Assembly: GCA_034769895.1 (NCBI GenBank)
Contig: CM068367.1
Span: 709,366,196 to 709,430,195 of the forward strand
Source of the DNA: Magicicada septendecula
Lineage: Eukaryota; Arthropoda; Insecta; Hemiptera; Cicadidae
Length of the DNA: 64,000 bases
Reading direction: 5' to 3'
The translations under genes and the position numbers were made by a program. The first letter of the stretch is position 1. The number at the start of each line of letters is the position of its first letter. Under the pieces are notes generated by a model. That model made no database searches and was not told the origin of the DNA. It worked only from the letters and a program-made list of their open reading frames with translations. This document shows, one piece after another, positions 13,171-24,393 of the stretch.

Positions 13171-15584
13171 GGGGTAGTTTACCTGCAAAATTTTATGTTT
13201 TAACAAGGGTAATTTTTTCTATGACGAACGATAACTGCCGTAAATTCAAACAGAATCAACTACACTTTTGCATATCTTTTTGTATTTTACAGAACTCAAG
13301 TTCTGTTGATTTTGTTGAAGAGAGGTTAAGGGGAAGGGGTAGTTTACCTGCAACGTTTTATATTTTAGCAAGGGTATTTTCTATGGCAAACGATAACAGA
13401 CGCAATTCAAACTGAATCAAATAATTTTTTACATACAGCTCTGAATTGTAGAGTTCTCAAGACATGTTGTTTTTGGTGAAGATCGGTTAAGGGAAAGGGG
13501 TAATTTAACGACAACGTTTTATGTTTTAACAATGGTATTTTCTATGGCAAACGATAACAGACGCAAATTCAAACAGAATCAAACAATTTTTTGCATACAG
13601 CCCATAATTGTAGAGTACTCAAAATCTATTGTTTTTGGATAAGATGGTTAACCCAAAAGGGTAGTTTACCTGCAACGATTTTTTATCAAGGTTACTTTTT
13701 TTTGGCAAACGATAACAGCCGCAAATTCAAATAGGATCAAATAATGTTTTGAATACAGAACTGAAATGTAGTGTCTCAAGATCTTTTGGTTTTGGTGAAG
13801 ATCGCTTAAGGGAAAGGGGTAGTATACCTGCAACATTTTATGTTTTAACAAGGATAATTTTTTATATGACTAACGGTAAATGCCGCAAATTCAAACAGAA
13901 TCAACTACGTTTTTGCATACCTTTTTGAATTAAGGAGAACTCAAGGTCAGATGATTTTGTTGAAGTTCGGATAAGGGAAAGGGGTAGTTTACTAGCAACA
14001 TTTTATATTTTAAGAAGGGTAATTTTTTTGACGAAAGATAACTGCCGTGAAATCAAAGAGAATCAAATAATTTTTTGCATACGTTCCTGAATTGTAGAGA
14101 ACGGAATTTTTCGTGAAGTTCGGTTAATGGAAAGGGGTAGTTTACCTGCAACATTTTATGTTATCACATGAGAAATGTTTTCATGACGAACGATAACTGC
14201 TGCACATTCAAACAGAATCAATTTTTTTTTTTGCATGCATCGCTGCATTGTAGAGGACTGAAGGTCTATTGATTTTGGTGAAGATCGTTTTAGAGAAAGG
14301 GGTAGTTTACCTGTAACGTTTTATGTTTTAACAAGAGTAAAGTACTTAATTTTGATAAATAAAGTATCCTGATAAGAAGCTCATAATAATCCACTGTAGA
14401 AACGTAGATGAAATAACTCTAAATGAAGAGGCTAGGTGAACGATGTGGGGGTAATTTTCTATTAATGAAAATTATAGTTGAAGTGGTAAGGGAGAGTTTT
14501 TTATGTGTACTAAGTTATCGGCAACAAAGAATTAGTTCTTTGTTAAAATTCCTTCCCGGGCTGTTTAGCCATAGTCCAATGATTTCTGCAAAACCAGACA
14601 TTTCGTCAGTGCCATCGACTGCCATCATCAGTGAAAATCGATTGCGAAAACGTGAGGTGGTATAAACGTGATGTTAGTGACCACAATACTGTCGTTAAGG
14701 CTGAAGCAATAAGTGGAAAGTAGTAGTTTCTATGGAAACATTTCATTTCATAAATGATTTTAAATCTTAGAACATGGAAGTCATGTATAGTTCTCGAAGG
14801 GTAATTTTTATATATGGCAAACGGTAACAGCTGCAAATTCAAACAGAATCAAATGATTATTTTCAAACAGCTCTAAACTATAGAGTTCTCAAGACCTACT
14901 GTTTTTGGTGAAGATCGGTTAATGGAAAAGGGTAGTCTACCAGAACGTTTCATGTGTTAAAAGGGCATTTTCTATGGCAAACGATAACAGCCGCAAATTC
15001 AAACAGAATCAAATGATTTTTTGCATACATACTTGATTTGTAGAGTACTCAAAACCTGTTGTTTTTGGTGAAGATCGGTTAAGGGAAAGTGGTAATTTAC
15101 CAGCAACATTTTATGTTTTAAAAAGGCTATTTACTATGGCAAACGATAACAGCCGCATATTCAAACAGAATCAAATAATTTTTTGCATACAACCCTGAAT
15201 TGTAGAGTTGTCAAGAAAAATTGTTTTTGGTGAAGATGGTTAAGGGAAAGGGGTTGTTTACCAGCTACGTTTTTTTATCAAGGTTACTTTCTTTGGCAAA
15301 TGGTAACAGCCGCAAATTAAAACACAATCAAATAATAATATTTTGCATACAGCCCTGAAATGTAGAGTTCTCAAGACCTATTGTTTTTTGTGAAGATCGG
15401 TTAAGGGAAAGGGGTAAATTCTTGGATTTCGTTGTCCAAGACGTGTCCGTTACTTAACTAAACCTCTGATGAAGTCTTCTAAAGGTGAAAGCCGGTTTAG
15501 GCTGTAAGGTAAAACTTTACGTTTTTACTTATAAAACTGTTACTTTACGTTTATACTTATAACGTGTTCCGAGTCGTTAGGAAA
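13171..15584 (+). repeat. HOR unit 6 (mosaic, 2,414 bp)
   Basis: The insert is 14341-14796 (456 bp, missing a few bases near the right end). The linker, 15411-15584, is the 174-bp A type. Monomers 3-7 carry private variants (GTTAACCCAAA near 13,648, GTGAAATCAAAG near 14,045, GAACGGAATTTT near 14,100) that reappear in unit 8. Monomers 1-2 match unit 0. Confidence 0.9.
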
Positions 15585-15976
15585 GGGGTAGTTTACCTGC
15601 AAAATTTTATGTTTTAACAAGTGTAATTTTTTCTATGACGAACGATAACTGCCGTAAATTAAAACAGAATCAACTACACTTTTGCATATCTTTTTGTATT
15701 TTACAGATCTCAAGTTCTGTTGATTTTGTTGAAGAGAGGTTCAGGGGAAGGGGTAGTTTACCTGCAACGTTTTATATTTTAACAAGGGTATTTTCTATGG
15801 CAAACGATAACAGACGCAAATTCAAACTGAATCAAATAATTTTTTACATACAGCTCTGAATTGTAGAGTTCTCAAGACATATTGTTTTTGGTGAAGATCC
15901 GTTAAGGGAAAGGGGTAGTTTAACGACAACGTTTTATGTTTTAACAATGGTATTTTCTATGGCAAACGATAACAGA

Positions 15977-15988
15977 CGCAAATTCAAA
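15977..15988 (+). other. Monomer 3/4 fusion junction
   Basis: Monomer 3 sequence (ACAGA before the joint) passes into monomer 4 (TAGGATCAAATAATG after it) through the shared CGCAAATTCAAA. About one monomer is lost in unit 7. Confidence 0.88.
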
Positions 15989-17589
15989 TAGGATCAAATA
16001 ATGTTTTGAATACAGAACTGAAATGTAGTGTTCTAAAGATATTTTGGTTTTGTTGAAGATCGCTTAAGGGAAAGGGGTAGTATACCTGCAACATTTTATG
16101 TTTTAACAAGGATAATTTTTTATATGACTAACGATAAATGCCGCAAATTCAAACAGAATCAACTACGTTTTTGCATACCTTTTTGAATTAAGGAGAACTC
16201 AAGGTCAGTTGATTTTGTTGAAGATCTTATAAGGGAAAGGGGTAGTTTACTAGCAACATTTTATGTTTTAAGAAGGGTAATTTTTTTTTAAGAAGATAAC
16301 TGCCGTAAATTCAAAGAGAATCAAATATTTTTTTGCATACGTTCCTGAATTGTAGAGAACGCAATTTTTCGTGAAGTTCGGTTAATGGAAAGGGGCAGTT
16401 TACCTGCAACATTTTATGTTGTCACATGAGAAATGTTTTCATGACGAACGATAACTGCTGCACATTCAAACAGAATCAATTTTTTTTTTTTTTTGTATGC
16501 ATCGCTACATTGTAGAGGACTGAAGGTCTATTGATTTTGGCGAAGATCGGTTTAGAGAAAGGGGTAGTTTACCTGTAACGTTTTATGTTTTAACAAGAGT
16601 AAAGTACTTAATTTTGATAATTAAAGTATCCTGATAAGAAGCTCATAATAATCCACTGTAGAAACGTAGATGAAATAACTGTAAATGAAGAGGCTAGGTG
16701 AACGAGGTGGGGGTAATTTTCTATTAATGAAAATTATAGTTGAAGTGGTAAGGGAGAATTTTTTATGTGTACTAATTTATCGGCAACAAAGAATTAGTTC
16801 TTTGTTAAAATTCCTTCCCGGGCTGTTTAGCCGTAGTCCAATGTTTTCTGCAAAACCAGACATTTCGTCAGTGCCATCGACTGCCATCATCAGTGAAAAT
16901 CGATTGCGAAAACGTGAGGTGGTATAAACGTGATGTTAGTGACCACAATACTGTCGTTAAGGCTGAAGCAATAAGTGGAAAGTAGTAGTTTCTATGGAAA
17001 CATTTCATTTCATAAATGATTTTAAATATAAATCTTAGAACATGGAAGTCATGTATAGTTCTCGAAGGGTAATTTTTATATATGGCAAACGATAACAGCT
17101 GCAAATTCAAACATAATCAAATGATTATTTTCAAACAGCTCTAAACTATAGAGTTCTTAAGACCTATTGTTTTTGGTGAAGATCGGTTAATGGATAAGGG
17201 TAGTCTACCAGAACGTTTCATGTGTTAAAAGGGCATTTTCTATGGCAAACGATAACAGCCGCAAATTCAAACAGAATCAAATGATTTTTTGCATACATAC
17301 TTGATTTGTAGAGTACTCAAAACCTGTTGTTTTTGGTGAAGATCGGTTAAGGGAAAGGGGTAATTTACCAGCAACATTTTATGTTTTAAAAAGGCTATTT
17401 ACTAATGCAAACGATAACAGACGCATATTCAAACAGAATCAAATAATTTTTTGCATACAACCCTGAATTGTAGAGTTGTCAAGAAAAATTGTTTTTGGTG
17501 AAGATGGTTAAGGGAAAGGGGTAGTTTACCTGCTACGTTTTTTTATCAAGTTTACTTTTTTTGGCAAATGGTAACAGCCGCAAATTCAA

Positions 17590-17655
17590 ACAGAATCAAA
17601 CAATTTTTTGCATACAGCCCTGAAATGAAGAGTTCTCAAGACCTATTGTTTTTGG
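17590..17655 (+). other. Monomer 11/3 fusion junction
   Basis: Monomer 11 (GGCAAATGGTAAC) passes into monomer 3 (GGATAAGATGG), with a mixture of both types between, so the exact break is uncertain. It removes the linker, monomers 1-2 and parts of 11 and 3, about four monomer lengths (insert spacing 1,760 instead of 2,400 bp). Confidence 0.82.
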
Positions 17656-19592
17656 ATAAGATGGTTAACCCAAAGGGGTAGTTTACCTGCAACGTTTTTT
17701 TATCAAGGTTACTTTTTTTTGGCAAACGATAACAGCCGCAAATTCAAATAGGATCAAATAATGTTTTGAATACAGAACTGAAATGTAGTGTCTCAAGATC
17801 TTTTGGTTTTGGTGAAGATCGCTTAAGGGAAAGGGGTAGTATACCTGCAACATTTTATGTTTTAACAAGGATAATTTTTTATATGACTAACGATAAAAGC
17901 CGCAAATTCAAACAGAATCAACTACGTTTTTGCATACCTTTTTGAATTAAGGAGAACTCAAGGTCAGATGATTTTGTTGAAGATCGGATAAGGGAAAGGG
18001 GTAGTTTACTAGCAACATTTTATATTTTAAGAAGGGTAATTTTTTTTGACGAAAGATAACTGCCGTGAAATCAAAGAGAATCAAATAATTTTTTGCATAC
18101 GTTCCTGAATTGTAGAGAACGGAATTTTTCGTGAAGTTCGGTTAATGGAAAGGGGTAGTTTACCTGCAACATTTTATGTTATCACATGAGAAATGTTTTC
18201 ATGACGAACGATAACTGCTGCACATTCAAACAGAATCAATTTTTTTTTTTTTTTGTATGCATCGCTGCATTGTAGAGGACTGAAGGTCTATTGATTTTGG
18301 TGAAGATCGGTTTAGAGAAAGGGGTAGTTTACCTGTAACGTTTTATGTTTTAACAAGAGTAAAGTACTTAATTTTGATAAATAAAGTATCCTGATAAGAA
18401 GCTCATAATAATCCACTGTAGAAACGTAGATGAAATAACTGTAAATGAAGAGGCTAGGTGAACGAGGTGGGGGTAATTTTCTATTAATGAAAATTATAGT
18501 TGAAGTGGTAAGGGAGAATTTTTTATGTGTACTAATTTATCGGCAACAAAGAATTAGTTCTTTGTTAAAATTCCTTCCCGGGCTGTTTAGCCGTAGTCCA
18601 ATGTTTTCTGCAAAACCAGACATTTCGTCAGTGCCATCGACTGCCATCATCAGTGAAAATCGATTGCGAAAACGTGAGGTGGTATAAACGTGATGTTAGT
18701 GACCACAATACTGTCGTTAAGGCTGAAGCAATAAGTGGAAAGTAGTAGTTTCTATGGAAACATTTCATTTCATAAATGATTTTAAATATAAATCTTAGAA
18801 CATGGAAGTCATGTATAGTTCTCGAAGGGTAATTTTTATATATGGCAAACGATAACAGCTGCAAATTCAAACAGAATCAAATGATTATTTTCAAACAGCT
18901 CTAAACTATAGAGTTCTGAAGACCTATTGTTTTTGGTGAAGATCGGTTAATGGATAAGGGTAGTCTACCAGAACGTTTCATGTGTTAAAAGGGCATTTTC
19001 TATGGCAAACGATAACAGCCGCAAATTCAAACAGAATCAAATGATTTTTTGCATACATACTTGATTTGTAGAGTACTCGAAACCTGTTGTTTTTGGTGAA
19101 GATCGGTTAATGGAAAGGGGTAATTTACCAACAACATTTTATGTTTTAAAAAGGCTATTTACTAATGCAAACGATAACAGACGCATATTCAAACAGAATC
19201 AAATAATTTTTTGCATACAACCCTGAATTGTAGAGTTGTCAAGAAAAATTGTTTTTGGTGAAGATGGTTAAGGGAAAGGGGTAGTTTACCTGCTACGTTT
19301 TTTTATCAAGGTTACTTTTTTTTGGCAAATGGTAACACCCGCAAATTCAAACAACATCAAATAATAATATTTTGCGTACAGCCCTGAAATGAAGAATTCT
19401 CAAGACCTATAGTTTTTTGTGAAGATCGGTTAAGGGAAAGGGGTAAATTCTTGGTTTTCGTTGTCCATGACGTGTCCGTTACTTAACTAAACCTCTGATG
19501 AAGCCTTCTAAACGTGAAAGCCGGTTTAGGCTGTAAGGTAAAACTTTACGTTTTTACTTATATAAAACTTAGTGTTCCGAGTCGTTAGGAAA
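17656..19592 (+). repeat. HOR unit 8 (mosaic, starts in monomer 3)
   Basis: Begins inside monomer 3 with the GTTAACCCAAA variant of unit 6. The insert is 18363-18824 and its plus-strand open frame is identical to that of unit 7. The linker is 19440-19592 (153 bp). A 15-base T tract at 18240-18254 is shared with unit 7. The left half resembles unit 6 and the insert half resembles unit 7. Confidence 0.87.
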
Positions 19593-21991
19593 GGGGTAGT
19601 TTACCTGCAAAATTTTATGTTTTAACAAGTGTAATTTTTTCTATGACGAACGATAACTGCCGTATAATTAAAAACAGAATCAACTACACTTTTGCATATC
19701 TTTTTGTATTTTACAGAACTCAAGTTCTGTTGATTTTGTTGAAGAGAGGTTAAGGGGAAGGGGTAGTTTACCTGCAACGTTTTATATTTTAGCAAGGGTA
19801 TTTTCTATGGCAAACGATAACAGACGCAAATTCAAACTGAATCAAATAATTTTTTACATACAGCTCTGAATTGTAGAGTTCTCAAGACATATTGTTTTTG
19901 GTGAAGATCGGTTAAGGGAAAGGGGTAGTTTAACGACAACGTTTTATGTTTTAACAATGGTATTTTCTATGGCAAACGATAACAGACGCAAATTCAAACA
20001 GAATCAAATAATTTTTTGCATACATCCCTGAATTGTAGAGTACACAAAATCTATTGTTTTTGGATAGGATGGTTAAGGGAATGGGGTAGTTTACCTGCAA
20101 CGTTTTTTTATCAAGGTTACTTTTTTTTGGCAAACGATAACAGCCGCAAATTCAAATAGGATCAAATAATGTTTTGAATACAGAACTGAAATGTAGTGTT
20201 CTCAAGATCTTTTGGTTTTGGTGATGATCGCTTAAGGGAAAGGGGTAGTATACCGGCAACATTTTATGTTTTAACAAGGTTTAATTTTTTATATGACTAA
20301 CGATAAATGCCGCATATTCAAACAGAATCAACTACGTTTTTGCATACCTTTTTGAATTAAGGAGAACTCAAGGTCAGTTGATTTTGTTGAAGATCGGATA
20401 TGGGAAACGGGTAGTTTACTAGCAACATTTTATGTTTTAAGAAGGGTAATTTTCTTTGACGGAAGATAACTGCCGTAAATTCAAAGAGAATCAAATAATT
20501 TTTTGCATACGTTCCTGAATTGTAGAGAACGCAATTTTTCGTGAAGTTCGGTTAATGGAAAGGGGTAGTTTACCTGCAACATTTTATGTTGTCACATGAG
20601 AAATGTTTTCATGACGAACGATAACTGCTGCACATTCAAACAGAACCAAATTTTTTTTCATGCATCGCTGCATTGTAGAGGACTGAAGGTCTATTGATTT
20701 TGGCGAAGATCGGTTTAGAGAAAGGAGTAGTTTACCTGTAACGTTTTATGTTTTAACAAGAGTAAAGTACTTAATTTTGATAATTAAAGTATCCTGATAA
20801 GAAGCTCATAATAATCCACTGTAGAAACGTAGATGAAATAACTCTAAATGAAGAGGCTAGGTGAACGAGGTGGGGGTAATTTTCTATTAATGAAAATTAT
20901 AGTTGAAGGGGTAAGGGAGAATTTTTTATGTGTACTAAGTTATCGGCAACAAAGTATTAGTTCTTTGTTAAAATTCCTTCCCGGGCTGTTTAGCCGTAGT
21001 CCAATGTTTTCTGCAAAACCAGACATTTCGGCAGTGCCATCGACTGCCATCATCAGTGAAAATCGATTGCGAAAACGTGAGGTGGTATAAACGTGATGTT
21101 AGTGACCACAATACTGTCTTTAAGGCTGAAGCAATAAGTGGAAAGTAGTAGTTTCTATTGAAACATTTCATTTCATAAATGATTTTAAATATAAATCTTA
21201 GAACATGGAAGTCATGTATAGTTCTCGAAGGGTAATTTTTATATATGGCAAACGTAAACAGCCGCAAATTCAAACAGAATCAAATGATTATTTTCATACA
21301 GCTCTAAACTATAGAGTTCTCAAGACCTATTGTTTTTGGTGAAGATCGGTTAATGGAAAAGGGTAGTTTACCAGAACGTTTCATGTGTTAAAAGGGCATT
21401 TTATATGGCAAACGATAACAGCAAATTCAAACAGAATCAAATGATTTTTTGCATACATACTTGACTTGTAGAATACTCAAAACTTGTTGTTTTTGGTGAA
21501 GATCGGTTAAGGGAAAGGGGTAATTTACCAGCAACATTTTATGTTTTAAAAAGGCTATTTACTATGGCAAACGATAACAGCCGCATATTCAAACAGAATC
21601 AAATAATTTTTTGCATACAGCCCTGAATTGTAGAGTTGTCAAGAAAAATTGTTTTTGGTGAAGATGGTTAAGGGAAAGGGGTAGTTTACCTGCTACGTTT
21701 TTTTATCAAGGTTACTTTTTTTGGCAAATGGTAACAGCCGCAAATTCAAACACAATCAAATAATAATATTTTGCATACAGCCCTGAAATGAAGAGTTCTC
21801 AAGACCTATTGTTTTTTGTGAAGATCGGTTAAGGGAAAGGGGTAAATTCTTGGATTTCGTTGTCCACGACGTGTCCGTTACTTAACTAAACCTCTGATGA
21901 AGCCTTCTAAACGTGAAAGCCGGTTTAGGCTGTAAGGTAAAACTTTACGTTTTTACTTATATAAAACTTAGTGTTCCGAGTCGTTAGGAAA
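19593..21991 (+). repeat. HOR unit 9 (B-to-C transition, 2,399 bp)
   Basis: Monomer 1 has an A-like AAGTGTAATTT and a private GTATAATTAAAAAC stretch near 19,663 that breaks the usual short open frame. From monomer 3 onward it is C-like. Insert 20766-21227, linker 21839-21991. Three bases or more are missing from the AACAGCCGC block near 21,418. Confidence 0.92.
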
Positions 21992-24393
21992 GGGGTAGTT
22001 TACCTGCAAAATTTTATGTTTTAACAAGGGTAATTTTTTCTATGACGAACGATAACTGCCGTAAATTCAAACAGAATCAACTACACTTTTGCATATCTTT
22101 TTGTATTTTACAGAACTCAAGTTCTGTTGATTTTGTTGAAGAGAGGTTAAGGGGAAGGGGTAGTTTACCTGCAACGTTTTATATTTTAGCAAGGGTATTT
22201 TCTATGGCAAACGATAACAGACGCAAATTCAAACTGAATCAAATAATTTTTTACATACAGCTCTGAATTGTAGAGTTCTCAAGACATGTTGTTTTTGGTG
22301 AAGATCGGTTAAGGGAAAGGGGTAGTTTAACGACAACGTTTTATGTTTTAACAATGGTATTTTCTATGGCAAACGATAACAGACGCAAATTCAAACAGAA
22401 TCAAATAATACATTTGCATACATCCCTGAATTGTAGAGTACTCAAAATCTATTGTTTTTGGATAGGATGGTTAAGGGAATGGGGTAGTTTACCTGCAACG
22501 TTTTTTTATCAAGGTTACTTTTTTTTGGCAAACGATAACAGCTGCAAATTCAAATAGGATCAAATAATGTTTTGAATACAGAACTGAAATGTAGTGTTCT
22601 CAAGATCTTTTGGTTTTGGTGATGAGCGCTTAAGGGAAAGGGGTAGTATACCGGCAACATTTTATGTTTTAACAAGGTTTAATTTTTTATATGACTAACG
22701 ATAAATGCCGCATATTCAAACAGAATCAACTACGTTTTTGCATACCTTTTTGAATTAACGAGAACTCAAGGTCAGATGATTTTGTTGAAGATCGGATAAG
22801 GGAAACGGGTAGTTTACTAGCAACATTTTATGTTTTAAGAAGGGTAATTTTCTTTGACGGAAGATAACTGCCGTAAATTCAAAGAGAATCAAATAATTTT
22901 TTGCATACGTTCCTGAATTGTAGAGAACGCAATTTTTCGTGAAGTTCGGTTAATGGAAAGGGGTAGTTTACCTGCAACATTTTATGTTGTCACATGAGAA
23001 ATGTTTTCATGACGAACGATAACTGCTGCACATTCAAACAGAATCAAATTTTTTTTCATGCATCGCTTCATTGTAGAGGACTGAAGGTCTATTGATTTTG
23101 GCGAAGATCGGTTTAGAGAAAGGGGTAGTTTACCTGTAACGTTTTATGTTTTAACAAGAGTAAAGTACTTAATTTTGATAATTAAAGTATCCTGATAAGA
23201 AGCTCATAATAATCCACTGTTGAAACGTAGATGAAATAACTCTAAATGAAGAGGCTAGGTGAACGAGGTGGGGGTAATTTTCTATTAATGAAAATTATAG
23301 TTGAAGTGGTAAGGGAGAATTTTTTATGTGTACTAAGTTATCGGCAACAAAGTATTAGTTCTTTGTTAAAATTCCTTCCCGGGCTGTTTAGCCGTAGTCC
23401 AATGTTTTCTTCAAAACCAGACATTTCGGCAGTGCCATCGACTGCCATCATCAGTGAAAATCGATTGCGAAAACGTGAGGTGGTTTAAACGTGATGTTAG
23501 TGACCACAATACTGTCTTTAAGGCTGAAGCAATAAGTGGAAAGTAGTAGTTTCTATGGAAACATTTCATTTCATAAATGATTTTAAATATAAATCTTAGA
23601 ACATGGAAGTCATGTATAGTTCTCGAAGGGTAATTTTTATATATGGCAAACGATAACAGCCGCAAATTCAAACAGAATCAAATGATTATTTTCATACAGC
23701 TCTAAACTATAGAGTTCTCAAGACCTATTGTTTTTGGTGAAGATCGGTTAATGGAAAAGGGTAGTTTACCAGAACGTTTCATGTGTTAAAAGGGCATTTT
23801 CTATGGCAAACGATAACAGCCGCAAATTCAAACAGAATCAAATGATTTTTTGCATACATACTTGACTTGTAGAGTACTCGAAACCTGTTGTTTTTGGTGA
23901 AGATCGGTTAAGGGAAAGGGGTAATTTACCAGCAACATTTTATGTTTTAAAAAGGCTATTTACTATGGCAAACGATAACAGCCGCATATTCAAACAGAAT
24001 CAAATAATTTTTTCCATACAGCCCTGAATTGTAGAGTTGTCAAGAAAAATTGTTTTTGGTGAAGATGGTTAAGGGAAAGGGGTAGTTTACCTGCTACGTT
24101 TTTTTATCAAGGTTACTTTTTTTTGGCAAATGGTAACAGCCGCAAATTCAAACACAATCAACTAATAATATTTTGCATACAGCCCTGAAATGAAGAGTTC
24201 TCAAGACCTATTGTTTTTTGTGAAGATCGGTTAAGGGAAAGGGGTAAATTCTTGGATTTCGTTGTCCACGACGTGTCCGTTACTTAACTAAACCTCTGAT
24301 GAAGCCTTCTAAAAGTGAAAGCCGGTTTAGGCTGTAAGGTAAAACTTGACGTTTTTACTTATATAAAACTTAGTGTTCCGAGTCGTTAGGAAA
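21992..24393 (+). repeat. HOR unit 10 (C type, 2,402 bp)
   Basis: Insert 23164-23625. Private AATAATACATTTGC near 22,405 lets an open frame of 67 codons continue through monomer 3. The insert has GAAGTGGTAAGGG as in block B, marking it as the least homogenised C unit. Confidence 0.95.

Larger units (their letters stand above)
15585..17655 (+). repeat. HOR unit 7 (mosaic, rearranged)
   Basis: Monomers 1-2 are A-like (AGGTTCAGGGG, GATCCG). Monomers 3 and 4 are fused near 15,977-15,988, losing about one monomer. The insert is 16603-17064. Monomer 11 runs into monomer-3 sequence before 17,655, so the linker and monomers 1-2 of the following unit are missing. A 15-base T tract lies at 16480-16494. 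Confidence 0.87.
12850..21991 (+). repeat. Block B: mosaic transition zone
   Basis: Units here are irregular (2,414 bp, then two units together 4,008 bp, then 2,399 bp) and mix A-like and C-like variants. A-type linker and first monomers reappear at about 15,411-15,980. Private variants such as GTTAACCCAAA near 13,650 and 17,670 occur nowhere else in the window. Insert copies here encode IVEVVRE rather than the IVEGVRE found in most other copies. This resembles the more diverged edge between two separately homogenised arrays. Confidence 0.85.

Noticed and set aside
13666-13851. 61-codon minus-strand frame shared by units 6 and 8
   Set aside because: It lies wholly in monomer sequence and exists only because of the private GTTAACCCAAA variants; no coding signal.
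20968-21273. 101-codon minus-strand frame as a protein gene
   Set aside because: It begins in satellite monomer sequence and ends in the insert, is 67-80 codons in other copies, and matches no family I know.
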